From CALARM01 sp964431735 (GTDB lineage Bacteria; Vulcanimicrobiota; SpSt-956; JAKJGF01): a DNA stretch of 53,341 nucleotides. This document shows positions 43,493 through 52,296 of this stretch, piece after piece. Position 1 is the stretch's first letter. Every line of letters begins with the position of its first letter. The position numbers and the translations under genes are program-made. Where the stretch lies: the NCBI GenBank assembly GCA_964431735.1, contig CAYSLJ010000025.1:1-53341 (forward strand), read 5' to 3'. Below the pieces are notes generated by a model, which saw only the letters and a program-made list of their open reading frames with translations, was not told where the DNA came from and ran no database searches.

Positions 43493-44122
43493 ATGTTAAC
43501 AAGAATCAGAGGGAAGATTTTAGAATTCGTTGAAAACAGTGTTATTATCGATGTAAATGGCCTGGGCTTTGAAGTGCTTGTCCCGTCATCTATATTGAAA
43601 ACACTTGAAAATAAGCCAAAAGACGAAGAGATTACTCTTGTAATTTATTTTTATCTTCAACTTACCCCGTCGAGAGGCACACCTGTAATGATAGGTTTTA
43701 ACAGTGAAATGGAAAGAGAATTTTTCGAACACTTCATATCCATTACAAGTATAGGGCCTAAAACTGCCGTTAAGTCACTCATTTATCCTTTCTCAAGAAT
43801 TGCCAGAGCAATAGATTGTGCCGATGAAACCTTTCTTAAAACTATGCCCGGCATAGGCCCCAGAAAGGTTAAAGAAATAATTGCAAAACTTCAGGGCAAA
43901 TTATCCAGATTTATTGTTCTGGAAGAAGGTGAAATTGCTGAGTCAGGCAGAAAACCTGTATTTATTCCTGTTGATATAAAAGATGAAGCCCTTGAAGTCT
44001 TACTTCAACTTCAATATAATAAAACAGATGCTTTAAAGAAGATAGAAAAAGCACTTTTACATAAGCCTGACATAAAAACATCAGAAGAGCTTATAAATTT
44101 GATCTGGAAGGAAGGAATTTAA
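43493..44122 (+). CDS. ruvA: Holliday junction branch migration protein RuvA
   Basis: 209 residues. Domain I starts MLTRIRGKILEFVENSVIIDVNGLGFEV, helix-hairpin-helix motifs are in SIGPKTAVKSL and MPGIGPRKVKEIIAKL, and a flexible linker leads to the C-terminal domain (EALEVLLQLQYNKTDALKKIEKAL) that contacts RuvB. Full length. Confidence 0.96.
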   Translation: MLTRIRGKILEFVENSVIIDVNGLGFEVLVPSSILKTLENKPKDEEITLVIYFYLQLTPSRGTPVMIGFNSEMEREFFEHFISITSIGPKTAVKSLIYPFSRIARAIDCADETFLKTMPGIGPRKVKEIIAKLQGKLSRFIVLEEGEIAESGRKPVFIPVDIKDEALEVLLQLQYNKTDALKKIEKALLHKPDIKTSEELINLIWKEGI

Positions 44123-44215
44123 AGAGTGAGTGGTGAGTAGCTACCAGTCACGCGTTACGCGTTACGTGTTACGATATTATCAACCATTACACATCACACA
44201 TCACCCATTACGTCC
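44123..44215. repeat. mixed heptamer repeats between ruvA and ruvB
   Basis: AGTGAGTGGTGAGTAG, then CAGTCACGCGTTACGCGTTA and finally ATTACACATCACACATCACC, all heptamer-type. The array runs to within two bases of the ruvB ATG and leaves no recognisable ribosome binding site. Confidence 0.75.
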
Positions 44216-45250
44216 ATGAGAGAAAGAATAGTAACAGCACAGCAAATTGAAGAAGATAAAGACAATGATTCTATAAGGCCGGCGACTATAGGTGAATACA
44301 TAGGTCAGGAAAGGGTTGTGGAAAATCTCAGGATTTCCATAAAGGCTGCTCTTATGAGGCAGGAACCTCTTGATCATGTTCTTTTCTACGGTCCTCCGGG
44401 GCTCGGGAAAACTACCCTTGCAAAGATTATAGCAGGTGAAATGGGCGGTAAAATTATATCATCATCGGGGCCAGCTCTTGAGAAAGCCCATGATCTGGTG
44501 GGTATACTCACCAATTTAAATCAGGGAGATATACTGTTTATAGATGAAATACACAGACTGAACAGGGTTGTAGAAGAATTTCTCTATCCTGCAATGGAGG
44601 ATTTTCAGATTGATTTCGTTATTGATAAAGGCCCCTATGCAAAAACAATAAAACTGGATTTAAAAAGATTTACTCTTGTAGGGGCCACTACGAGAAAAGG
44701 TCTTATTACTGCACCTCTGAGAGACAGATTCGGCATACTTCATCATCTTGATTTTTATACTGTGGAAGAACTGGAAAAAATAGTTTTTCGTGCATCAAAA
44801 ATATTAAATGTTCACATAGATGACGGAGGGGCAGGGGAGATTGCCAGACGTTCCAGAGGAACACCGAGAATTGCCAACCGTCTCCTTCACCGTGTAAGAG
44901 ATTATGCACAGGTAAAAGGAGGAGGTAAAATTACGAAAGACATAGCAGATGAATCTCTTAGATTGCAGGGTGTTGATAAGATGGGCCTCGATATTCTGGA
45001 CAGAGCCTTTCTTGAAGTTATAATAGATGTATATAACGGCGGACCTGTAGGTATTGAAGCAATAGCAGCTACATTGAATGAAGAGAAAGATACTCTGGAA
45101 GATACTGTTGAGCCGTTTTTGCTTAAAATTGGATTTCTCCTGAGAACTCCTTCCGGAAGAAGAGCAAGTAATAGCGCCTATGAACATCTTGGAAGAACTC
45201 CCAGGGTTATAACGGAACAGGGATTACTTTTTTTACCTGCCGATAAATAA
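44216..45250 (+). CDS. ruvB: Holliday junction branch migration ATPase RuvB
   Basis: 344 residues. Walker A is YGPPGLGKTTLAKI, Walker B ILFIDEIHRL, sensor 1 LVGATTRKG, and the C-terminal winged helix ends with GRTPRVITEQGLLF. It drives branch migration with RuvA. The start ATG lies two bases after repeat DNA without a ribosome binding site; no better start is in frame nearby. Confidence 0.96.
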   Translation: MRERIVTAQQIEEDKDNDSIRPATIGEYIGQERVVENLRISIKAALMRQEPLDHVLFYGPPGLGKTTLAKIIAGEMGGKIISSSGPALEKAHDLVGILTNLNQGDILFIDEIHRLNRVVEEFLYPAMEDFQIDFVIDKGPYAKTIKLDLKRFTLVGATTRKGLITAPLRDRFGILHHLDFYTVEELEKIVFRASKILNVHIDDGGAGEIARRSRGTPRIANRLLHRVRDYAQVKGGGKITKDIADESLRLQGVDKMGLDILDRAFLEVIIDVYNGGPVGIEAIAATLNEEKDTLEDTVEPFLLKIGFLLRTPSGRRASNSAYEHLGRTPRVITEQGLLFLPADK

Positions 45251-45251
45251 T

Positions 45252-45330
45252 TATATCGTAACGCGTGAAGCGTGACGCGTGACGCGAGGAATACAGTAGA
45301 ATACGTTACGCGTTACGCGTCATGAGTTAG
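45252..45330. repeat. CGTAACG/CGTGACG hairpin
   Basis: CGTAACGCGTGAAGCGTGAC (from 45257) faces CGTTACGCGTTACGCGTCAT (to about 45322) around a loop of about 20 bases. It separates ruvB from the hydrolase gene and ends seven bases before the latter's ATG. Confidence 0.78.
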
Positions 45331-46983
45331 ATGGGAAGGATTTTTATAAATATTTCCGTAAAACATCCCTTTAAAGTTATTTTTTTTGTAGGGTTCATAC
45401 TGGCTTTATCCGGTTCATTATTCAGCTTTCTTTTTACCTTCCGTGATTACAGTATCGAAGAGGTTTGCTATAAAACCTCTTCCGGGTATAATGTTCATGC
45501 TGTTCTATATCTTCCGAAAATAGCGAAACCTCCTGTTGTAATTACATGTCATGGTGTAGTTTCTACACAGAAAATGATGCACACCTTCAGTGTGGAAATG
45601 TGCAGAGCCGGTTATGCCGTTCTTGTGCCTTCATTAAAACGACCTGTATCAAAATTGATAGGAAATATAGATTTTTCAGAATATATAACGGCAGGTATAG
45701 AGTACCTTAAAAACAGACACGACGTAGATACGTCTAAAATTGCCCTTATGGGCCATTCCTGGGGCGGCGATGTGGCATATACTGCATCTGCAGATGCTCC
45801 TGAAGTTAAAACTGTTATAAGTTACGGTATGTCCATTTATACACTTCCCTCTGTAAAACCTTCTATATTGCTTGCGTGCGGATGTTATGATCTTCTTCAT
45901 CCACCTGAAGAAATGCTTCGTGCCCTGAGAGAGTCTTCAGGATATAAAGAGCAGAAAACAGGGGAAATAGCCGGAAATATCGAGGAAAATACAGGGAGAA
46001 AACTTGTAATATCTCCTTTTACAGATCATTCCAGCGAAATAATAGATCCTCTGTTAATTAAAGAAACAGTTAACTGGGTGAATTTGATTTTCAGTAGAAC
46101 AAATGTAAAATCCTTATCTGTAAAGGATCATTACAGACTTATTGCATCCAATATAAGAAATCTTGGTTTATTCCTATCCTTTTTTTATTTATCTTATCTG
46201 ATGTCAGGTCTATTTTTAAAATCTAAATATATTAAACTATTTCCGCCGGTATGTTCTGTTTTATCTTTTATTCTCATAGTCATTCTTAAATCCTTATCTT
46301 CTGTATCGTTTTTTGTTTCAGATCTGTCTTTTATATTATTTCAGATAATGCTCCTCTCAGGTTTTCTGTTTCGTAATTATGTTAAAAGTGAAGTAAATGA
46401 GACATATATAGAAGAAAAATTTATTTATGTGTTAAAATTTATATTCATGTACACTATTCTTATATGGTTTTCCTTTATTTTTACATTTACTCTCATGAGA
46501 GTTCCTTTCTTTTTTACCCATGGTTTATCTGTTAAAATCCCATTTATGGCAGTATTTAAATTTTTTACAGACCCATTTTTTTACTTTGATAAAATGGAGT
46601 TTTTGCTGGGACTTGGATGGTTTCAGGGATGGCTGCTGTTTTTTCTCACAGTTTTTCCTGTTACCTGTATTGAAGCTTTTAAGCCGGGATTTTTTATAAA
46701 TATGTTTACTGTCCCTGTGAGTTATATGTTCAGAAAGAAAAAGGAGAAAAAAGTAAAGAATAAGAAAAATATTATCTTTATGGTAATTCTTCTGTCCATT
46801 GCTTTTCTGGCCTGGTTTAATCTGATAAAGCAGGGTGTGGATATAAATATGGAATTAATTTCAGGACTTATATGGTTATTTTTAAGACTCTTTTTATTGC
46901 CTCTCAGTTTTTTTCTTATATTTTATAGAATTCTTTCCAGGTTTTCCTGGTTTCCCGGTATTAAGAGCCTATCCGCAAAGTAA
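45331..46983 (+). CDS. membrane-anchored alpha/beta hydrolase with multi-spanning C-terminus
   Basis: 550 residues. A membrane anchor (about 16-38) is followed by an alpha/beta hydrolase domain (45-260): CHGVVST gives the oxyanion region, MGHSWGG holds nucleophile Ser143, CYDLLHP gives the acid and FTDHS the histidine. From about residue 270 come seven or eight membrane spans, ending with a basic stretch RKKKEKKVKNKK before the last two. Substrate unknown; ester hydrolysis at the membrane face is a fair inference. The last residues (KSLSAK) and the TAA stop are encoded by the outer arm of a P1 palindrome, so the C-terminus appears to be altered by the repeat. Confidence 0.75.
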   Translation: MGRIFINISVKHPFKVIFFVGFILALSGSLFSFLFTFRDYSIEEVCYKTSSGYNVHAVLYLPKIAKPPVVITCHGVVSTQKMMHTFSVEMCRAGYAVLVPSLKRPVSKLIGNIDFSEYITAGIEYLKNRHDVDTSKIALMGHSWGGDVAYTASADAPEVKTVISYGMSIYTLPSVKPSILLACGCYDLLHPPEEMLRALRESSGYKEQKTGEIAGNIEENTGRKLVISPFTDHSSEIIDPLLIKETVNWVNLIFSRTNVKSLSVKDHYRLIASNIRNLGLFLSFFYLSYLMSGLFLKSKYIKLFPPVCSVLSFILIVILKSLSSVSFFVSDLSFILFQIMLLSGFLFRNYVKSEVNETYIEEKFIYVLKFIFMYTILIWFSFIFTFTLMRVPFFFTHGLSVKIPFMAVFKFFTDPFFYFDKMEFLLGLGWFQGWLLFFLTVFPVTCIEAFKPGFFINMFTVPVSYMFRKKKEKKVKNKKNIIFMVILLSIAFLAWFNLIKQGVDINMELISGLIWLFLRLFLLPLSFFLIFYRILSRFSWFPGIKSLSAK

Positions 46984-47174
46984 TATTTATTCTACACCCT
47001 TCCGGTGGGTGAGGCTCTGGAGAAAAATATATACCGTATTAACAGTAATTTATAAATTAAACAAATGTAATATCGTAGCAGTCTGTAATAAGAGTTTTTT
47101 TGCAAGAGGATTATAGATTTTTCGGAAGAGCCTCACCCACCGGAAGGTATTTGATGACTTTTCGGATAGGCTCT
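46964..47174. repeat. long nested palindrome, family P1 copy 2
   Basis: Outer arms AGAGCCTATCCGCAAAGT (46964-46981) and 47157-47174 pair with one mismatch; inner arms CACCCTTCCGGTGGGTGAGG (from 46995) and AGAGCCTCACCCACCGGAAG (47127-47146) also pair. The core resembles 22258-22406. The left arm lies inside the hydrolase gene. Confidence 0.85.
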
Positions 47175-47177
47175 AAG

Positions 47178-47323
47178 AACCTATCGGAAAAGTAATATTT
47201 TTTCAAATCCTTTTCACTGCATGGTAGATGTCTGTAAAAACAGGTTTTCTTTCAGTAGGATTATATATTTTTCGGAAAAGCCTGGCAGTGGAAAGCTATG
47301 GGGCGACTTTTCGGATAGGCTCT
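47178..47323. repeat. long nested palindrome, family P1 copy 3, tandem with copy 2
   Basis: Outer arms GAACCTATCGGAAAAGT (47178-47194) and ACTTTTCGGATAGGCTCT (47306-47323), and inner arms CTTTTCACTGCATGG and GGCAGTGGAAAG. It shares AGTAATATTT after the left arm and GGATTATATATTTTTCGGAA before the right inner arm with copy 2. The 512-base gap before the ligase gene holds these two elements, a GTGTCAAAT direct repeat (47348, 47376) and an AGTGAAA hairpin; no gene. Confidence 0.8.
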
Positions 47324-47400
47324 AAATCGAACATGTGAAATTAAGTGTGTCAAATAAGAAGGATTACCACGTAAAGTGTCAAATTCTCAGGTTAAATTAT

Positions 47401-47466
47401 AGTGAAAAGTGAAAAGTGAAAAGAATAGGATATTACTCACTTTTCACTACTTACTTTTCACCACTT
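47401..47466. repeat. AGTGAAA hairpin upstream of the O-antigen ligase gene
   Basis: AGTGAAAAGTGAAAAGTGAA faces TCACTTTTCACTACTTACTT and TTCACCACTT; same family as the hairpins at 8185, 22569, 27957 and 40934. Confidence 0.75.
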
Positions 47467-47495
47467 ATCCGGTCTGGAATGAAAAGAGGTAAGAA

Positions 47496-48734
47496 GTGTT
47501 TTTTGAAAATTTCTGGGTAAAAGTGTTCGGTGCCGGTATCTTTTTAATATTTCTTTTTACTCCTTCTGCCGATCATATTACCGCCCTGGGTATTCTGTTA
47601 TCTTTAATCAGTTGTATAATACTTTTCAGGGGATCTCTTAAAAATTACTTGAGAACTCCCTTTGAATTTCCTGTTATAATGCTGCTTCTTACAGGGCTGA
47701 TTTCCATATCTGTTGCTCTTAACAGGAATGCTTCATTAAATGCTCTACTCTGTGCCATAATAGCTATTATTATGTTCTATCTGATTGTAATTTATATGAG
47801 ATTTAAACCTGAACATTGCAAAATAATACTTTCCCTTGTGATTATATCCTTTTCCATTATAATTATTGCAGGTTTATTACAATTTATTTTCAATAAATAC
47901 AGCACCTGGATGGATGTAACTCTTCCGAATGGAACTGTTGAACACAGAGGAAGGCTGAATTCTTTCTTTATTTTTCCAAACAGTTTTTCTGCTTCTATAG
48001 TGCTTGTGTTACCTGTGATTTTCGCAGTTATATTTTTAAAAAAACTTGATCTTTTTTATAAAATCCTCATGGTTTTACTGTTCGCCATGGGAGTTTTTTG
48101 TCTGATTTCCACTTATTCCAGGGCAGGCTGGATTGGATTTGCAGTCGCTGCATTCGTTATAATTTATTTACTCGGGCAAAAGAAAAGATTTATCTTTATA
48201 ACTTTAATTATTTTTATATTAATAAGTGTATCTCTGCTGTTATGCATACACAAAGAAACGTTAAAATCTTATGTGTTTCATAACTATTCAGATAAAAGCA
48301 GACAATTTATTTTTGTTAAATCTCTGAAGATGTTAAGGGAACATCCTCTGACCGGTATTGGAATAGGTAATTTTCATTATGTATATCCTCTTTATATATT
48401 GCCCGGAGAAGAGACTTTACCTGAAGAAGTTTCCCGTCCCTGGCATGCCCATAATCTTTTTCTTAATATGGCCGTAGAAATGGGGCTGCCCGGATTGATA
48501 GCTTTTTTATGGTTTATTCTGAGTATATTCATGCAGATCCGTATTTCAATAGCAGAGGATATGGAATATAAAGAAATTTTATACGGCATAATAGCAGGAC
48601 TTACAGGATTTCTGATATTTAATCAGATAGATTTTGTTATGGGAGATGTTAAGAGCGGGATTTATTTTTTTATTATTCTTGCTTTCGGTGCAGGTTTATC
48701 TATGAAAAGGAATGATGTCAGTTCTGTAGAATAA
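47496..48734 (+). CDS. O-antigen ligase / polymerase (Wzy_C) family membrane protein
   Basis: 412 residues, about eleven membrane spans. The large outside loop carries FIFPNSFSASIV before it and LTGIGIGNFHYVYP and WHAHNLFLNMAVEMGLPG, the conserved histidine-containing signature of the Wzy_C domain. Members join or polymerise lipid-linked glycans. The GTG start has AGAGG six bases upstream. It heads a glycan cluster with the DegT, rfbB and rfbD genes. Confidence 0.88.
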   Translation: MFFENFWVKVFGAGIFLIFLFTPSADHITALGILLSLISCIILFRGSLKNYLRTPFEFPVIMLLLTGLISISVALNRNASLNALLCAIIAIIMFYLIVIYMRFKPEHCKIILSLVIISFSIIIIAGLLQFIFNKYSTWMDVTLPNGTVEHRGRLNSFFIFPNSFSASIVLVLPVIFAVIFLKKLDLFYKILMVLLFAMGVFCLISTYSRAGWIGFAVAAFVIIYLLGQKKRFIFITLIIFILISVSLLLCIHKETLKSYVFHNYSDKSRQFIFVKSLKMLREHPLTGIGIGNFHYVYPLYILPGEETLPEEVSRPWHAHNLFLNMAVEMGLPGLIAFLWFILSIFMQIRISIAEDMEYKEILYGIIAGLTGFLIFNQIDFVMGDVKSGIYFFIILAFGAGLSMKRNDVSSVE

Positions 48735-48768
48735 TTTATGTCGATATTAAAAAAAAGGAGCTATATAT

Positions 48769-49881
48769 ATGAATGTACCATTGCTGGATTTAAAGGCACA
48801 GTATATTTCAATAAAAGATGAGATTACAGATGCTATAGAAAGGGTTTTTGAACATCAAAGATTTATCATAGGACCTGAAGTTAAAGAACTGGAAGAAAAA
48901 GTAGCAGATTATTGTAAGACTAAATATGCCGTATCTGTATCATCCGGAACAGATGCTCTTCTTGCTGCACTCATGGCGGCAGGGATTAAACCGGGTGATG
49001 AGGTTATAACTACGACTTACAGTTTTTTCGCTACTGCCGGTTGTATTCATAGAGTCGGTGCTATTCCTGTGTTTCTTGATATAGATGAAAAAACCTGCAA
49101 TATAGATGTAGAACAGATTGAAAAAAAGATAACAGGTAAAACTAAAGCCATTATACCTGTCCATCTTTTCGGACAGATGTGTAACATGGAACCTCTTATG
49201 AAAATAGCCAGAAACCATGACCTCAAGGTTATAGAAGATGCAGCTCAGTCTATAGGAGCTATTTATCAAAAAGATAAAATAGCTTATAAAGCAGGAAGTA
49301 TGGGTGATTTCGGATGTTTTTCTTTCTTCCCTTCTAAAAATCTCGGGGCATGCGGTGACGGAGGTATGGTTGTTACTCAAGATGAAATACAGGCACATAT
49401 GTTAGAGATATTAAGAAATCATGGAGCAAAACCGAAATATTATCATAAAATAGTGGGAGGAAATTTCCGGCTTGATACACTTCAGGCCGCCATATTACTG
49501 GTCAAACTTAAATATCTGGATAGCTGGTCTTCCGGCAGAAGAAGAAACGCAAAATATTATAATGAAAGATTTGCTGGAACAGCCATTGTAACACCATATG
49601 TGGAAGATTGTAATTATTCCATATATAATCAGTATGTTATAAGAGTCAGAAATAGAGACAAACTCCTTAAACATCTTCAGGCTAACGGTATAGGCTGTGA
49701 AATTTATTATCCTGTCCCTCTTCACCTTCAGGAATGTTTCAGTTACCTGGGATATAAAAAAGGAGACTTACCTGTTGCAGAGAAAATAGCAGAAGAAACC
49801 ATTGCATTGCCTGTTTATACGGAACTTACAAAAGAACAGAAAGATTATGTAGTGGATAAGATACTGGAGTTTTATCGGTGA
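48769..49881 (+). CDS. DegT/DnrJ/EryC1-type sugar aminotransferase
   Basis: 370 residues. PLP enzyme that aminates nucleotide-linked keto-sugars for surface polysaccharide. NVPLLDLKAQY is the typical start, VSSGTDAL binds phosphate, IEDAAQSIGA has the PLP aspartate (Asp157) and FFPSKNLGACGDGG the Schiff-base lysine (Lys190). Overall closest by eye to WbpE/WlbC-type enzymes acting on UDP-3-keto sugars, but the sugar is not certain. AAAAGGAG precedes the ATG. The TGA stop is the first part of a GTGAAAAGTGAGTC repeat. Confidence 0.92.
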   Translation: MNVPLLDLKAQYISIKDEITDAIERVFEHQRFIIGPEVKELEEKVADYCKTKYAVSVSSGTDALLAALMAAGIKPGDEVITTTYSFFATAGCIHRVGAIPVFLDIDEKTCNIDVEQIEKKITGKTKAIIPVHLFGQMCNMEPLMKIARNHDLKVIEDAAQSIGAIYQKDKIAYKAGSMGDFGCFSFFPSKNLGACGDGGMVVTQDEIQAHMLEILRNHGAKPKYYHKIVGGNFRLDTLQAAILLVKLKYLDSWSSGRRRNAKYYNERFAGTAIVTPYVEDCNYSIYNQYVIRVRNRDKLLKHLQANGIGCEIYYPVPLHLQECFSYLGYKKGDLPVAEKIAEETIALPVYTELTKEQKDYVVDKILEFYR

Positions 49882-49883
49882 AA

Positions 49884-49985
49884 AGTGAGTCGTGAGTGGT
49901 GAGTCGTGAGTCGTGAGTTGTAGGGGCGAACCACTGTGTTCGCCCGGTACTGGTGAAAACACGCATCACGCATCACGCGTTACGA
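49884..49985. repeat. GTGAGTC heptamers plus GGGCGAAC hairpin, family P6 copy 2
   Basis: GTGAGTCGTGAGTGGTGAGT, then GGGGCGAACCACTGTGTTCG forming a hairpin with CGCCC, then GGTACTGGTGAAAAC and CGCATCACGCATCACGCG. Same order as 18884-18978. Confidence 0.75.
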
Positions 49986-50006
49986 TTAATAAGGAGATAA
50001 ATAATT

Positions 50007-51002
50007 ATGAAAATACTCGTTACAGGAGGAGCCGGATTCATAGGAAGTGAATTCATAAGACAGTGTGTTAGACTCGGGCAAAATATTGTCCTTGTGGATA
50101 AACTTACCTATGCGGCAGATTTAAAGAGACTTGAGGAAGTAGAAAAAGATATTACTTTCTATCATGCAGATATAAATAACAGGGAATTCGTAAATTATAT
50201 CTTTTCTGAAGAAAAGCCGGACGTAATTGTCCACTGGGCAGCAGAAAGTCATGTAGACAGGAGTATTGTAGACGCCTCTCCTTTTATAGAAGCAAATGTA
50301 AAAGGTACCCAGGTTTTACTTGATGTATGCCGATCTTACGATATAAAAAAATTCATAAATATCTCAACAGATGAAGTCTATGGCGATCTGGGCGAAGAAG
50401 GTCAGTTTTTTGAAGACTCTCCTCTCAGCCCTAATTCTCCTTATTCTGTAAGCAAAACTTCTGCCGATATGCTGGGTAGAGCCTGTTACAGAACCTATGG
50501 TTTACCTGTGATTACAGTCAGACCTTCAAATAATTACGGCCCCTGGCAGTATCCTGAAAAACTTGTGCCTGTTGTTATACTTAAAGCTTTAAGCAACAGG
50601 CCCGTACCTGTTTACGGAAAAGGTGAAAATATAAGGGAATGGCTTTATGTATCTGACTGTGCCGGCGCAGTATTGAAGATAATCGATGCAGGTAAAGCAG
50701 GGGAGATTTATAATATCGGCAGTTCCCAGGAAAGAAAAAATATTGACACAGTAAAATCTATACTTCATATACTCGGGAAATCGGAAGATTTGATAGAATT
50801 CGTTAAAGACAGGCCCGGTCATGATTTCAGATATTCTTTAAATGCGGATAAGATTAAATCGGAGATCTCATGGGAAGCAACAGTTAAATTTGAAGAAGGA
50901 ATGGATAAAACTGTGAAATGGTACGTAGATAATATGGACTGGGTAGAAAAGAAGATTTCCTATCTGAACTCTTTATGGGATAAGGTTTATATAAAATTAT
51001 GA
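50007..51002 (+). CDS. rfbB: dTDP-glucose 4,6-dehydratase
   Basis: 331 residues, extended short-chain dehydrogenase. Converts dTDP-glucose to dTDP-4-keto-6-deoxyglucose on the way to L-rhamnose. The NAD site is TGGAGFIGSEF, the catalytic segment STDEVYGDLGE with the Asp-Glu pair, and YSVSKTSAD supplies Tyr and Lys; RPSNNYGP(W)QYPEKL is characteristic. AAGGAGAT precedes the ATG. It overlaps rfbD by four bases (ATGA). rfbA and rfbC are not in the window. Confidence 0.95.
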   Translation: MKILVTGGAGFIGSEFIRQCVRLGQNIVLVDKLTYAADLKRLEEVEKDITFYHADINNREFVNYIFSEEKPDVIVHWAAESHVDRSIVDASPFIEANVKGTQVLLDVCRSYDIKKFINISTDEVYGDLGEEGQFFEDSPLSPNSPYSVSKTSADMLGRACYRTYGLPVITVRPSNNYGPWQYPEKLVPVVILKALSNRPVPVYGKGENIREWLYVSDCAGAVLKIIDAGKAGEIYNIGSSQERKNIDTVKSILHILGKSEDLIEFVKDRPGHDFRYSLNADKIKSEISWEATVKFEEGMDKTVKWYVDNMDWVEKKISYLNSLWDKVYIKL

Positions 51003-51856
51003 AATATCTGATTGTCGGGAAAAAAGGTCAGCTTGGAAAAGCATTTCTTAAAGAATTGAACAGACAGGGAAGAGATATTGCTGCTTTTGATATAGATGAA
51101 CTGGATATAGGAAATTTAAGTGATGTTTTATCTGTTTTCGAACAGCTAAAACCGTCTGTTGTGATAAACTGTGCTGCTTATAATTATGTAGATCTTGCAG
51201 AAGAACATTTTTCTCTGGCTTACAGAGTGAACAGTGTGGCTGTAAAAAACCTGGCTTTTGCTTCAAAAAAATATAATGCTTTTCTTGTTCATTACGGCAG
51301 TGATTATATTTTTGACGGACAGAAAACCGATGGTCTGTACATAGAAGATGATCCTGTAAGACCTCTGAATGAATACGGAAAAAGTAAATATTTCGGCGAA
51401 TTTCTGTTAAAAGAGGAAATTGAGACATATTTGATTCTAAGGGTCAGCTGGGTTTTTGGAGAAGGAGAACAGAATTTTATTCATAAACTCCTCAAATGGT
51501 CTGAACAGAGTAAATCTTTAAATATTGCCTGTGATGAAGTATCTGTACCGACCTGTACAGACACGATTGTAGACGTCACATTAAATGCTCTGAGCCACGA
51601 ACTTACGGGAACATATCACCTGACAAATTCCGGTTATGCTTCAAGATATGAGTGGGCAAGATTTATAATGAAACATTTAAAGATTGATAAGTTCATATAT
51701 CCTGTGTCAAGGGAATCTTTTAATCTACCTGCAAGAAGACCGGCTTTCTCTGCTATGAGCAATGGAAAAATTGCAGGAAAGCTGCATATGGTAATACCTT
51801 CCTGGGAAGATGGTGTCGAGAATTTTATAAGAAATTATTATTGTAATGAGTTATAA
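50999..51856 (+). CDS. rfbD: dTDP-4-dehydrorhamnose reductase
   Basis: 285 residues. Final step to dTDP-L-rhamnose, using NAD(P)H. GKKGQLGKAF is the nucleotide-binding loop, VINCAAYNYVDLAEE, HYGSDYIFDG and NEYGKSKYFGE (Tyr and Lys) are conserved. Translationally coupled to rfbB. The C-terminal half keeps RRPAFSAMSN, the substrate loop. Confidence 0.94.
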   Translation: MKYLIVGKKGQLGKAFLKELNRQGRDIAAFDIDELDIGNLSDVLSVFEQLKPSVVINCAAYNYVDLAEEHFSLAYRVNSVAVKNLAFASKKYNAFLVHYGSDYIFDGQKTDGLYIEDDPVRPLNEYGKSKYFGEFLLKEEIETYLILRVSWVFGEGEQNFIHKLLKWSEQSKSLNIACDEVSVPTCTDTIVDVTLNALSHELTGTYHLTNSGYASRYEWARFIMKHLKIDKFIYPVSRESFNLPARRPAFSAMSNGKIAGKLHMVIPSWEDGVENFIRNYYCNEL

Positions 51857-51957
51857 TCGTGACATGTGACGGGTAAGTTGGGTGATGCGTATTTTCACCG
51901 GTACCGGGCGAACCAGTGGTTTGCACCTATATACTCACTTTTCACGACTCACCATTT
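51857..51957. repeat. GGGCGAAC module, family P6 copy 3 (inverted)
   Basis: CGTGACATGTGACGGG, GATGCGTATTTTCACCGGTA, CCGGGCGAACCAGTGGTTTG and CACTTTTCACGACTCACC run in the reverse order of the copies at 18884 and 49884. Its right end reaches into the last codons of the small leftward gene. Confidence 0.72.
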
Positions 51958-52199
51958 TTAGATTTCTTAAAAATTTTCAACCATATATTTTTTGTTGTTT
52001 TTATGCCTTCTGTTCCTGCAAGAAAAATACCGGCTCCGAGCATAATCCAGGACAGTATGTAACATCCAAGGCCTACTAAAAGCCAGAAAGGTTTTTCTGT
52101 ACTTGCTGCAATAGCACCTGTAACGGCAAGTCCGCCGTAACCAACGGGGAAATTCAATATAAGTAATATAAGACCTGTTTTAAATTTTATATTTTTCAT
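51942..52199 (-). CDS. small two-span membrane protein
   Basis: 85 residues with two hydrophobic segments (about 8-32 and 38-62) and a lysine-rich tail. FKTGLILLILNFP and SWIMLGAGIFLAG resemble small 'transporter suffix' proteins, but I am unsure. No clear ribosome binding site is visible. The last residues (KNGES) and stop are encoded in a CACGACTCACC repeat region. It could be a real conserved membrane protein; composition favours coding. Confidence 0.5.
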   Translation of the reverse strand: MKNIKFKTGLILLILNFPVGYGGLAVTGAIAASTEKPFWLLVGLGCYILSWIMLGAGIFLAGTEGIKTTKNIWLKIFKKSKNGES

Positions 52200-52296
52200 G
52201 TTTTTTTCAGTAGAAAGAATAACTTTCTAATGAAACCTCCCTGTTTTATTACTGAAATCCGGAACCCATTACCCGGAATCAGAGACATTTTTAAAC

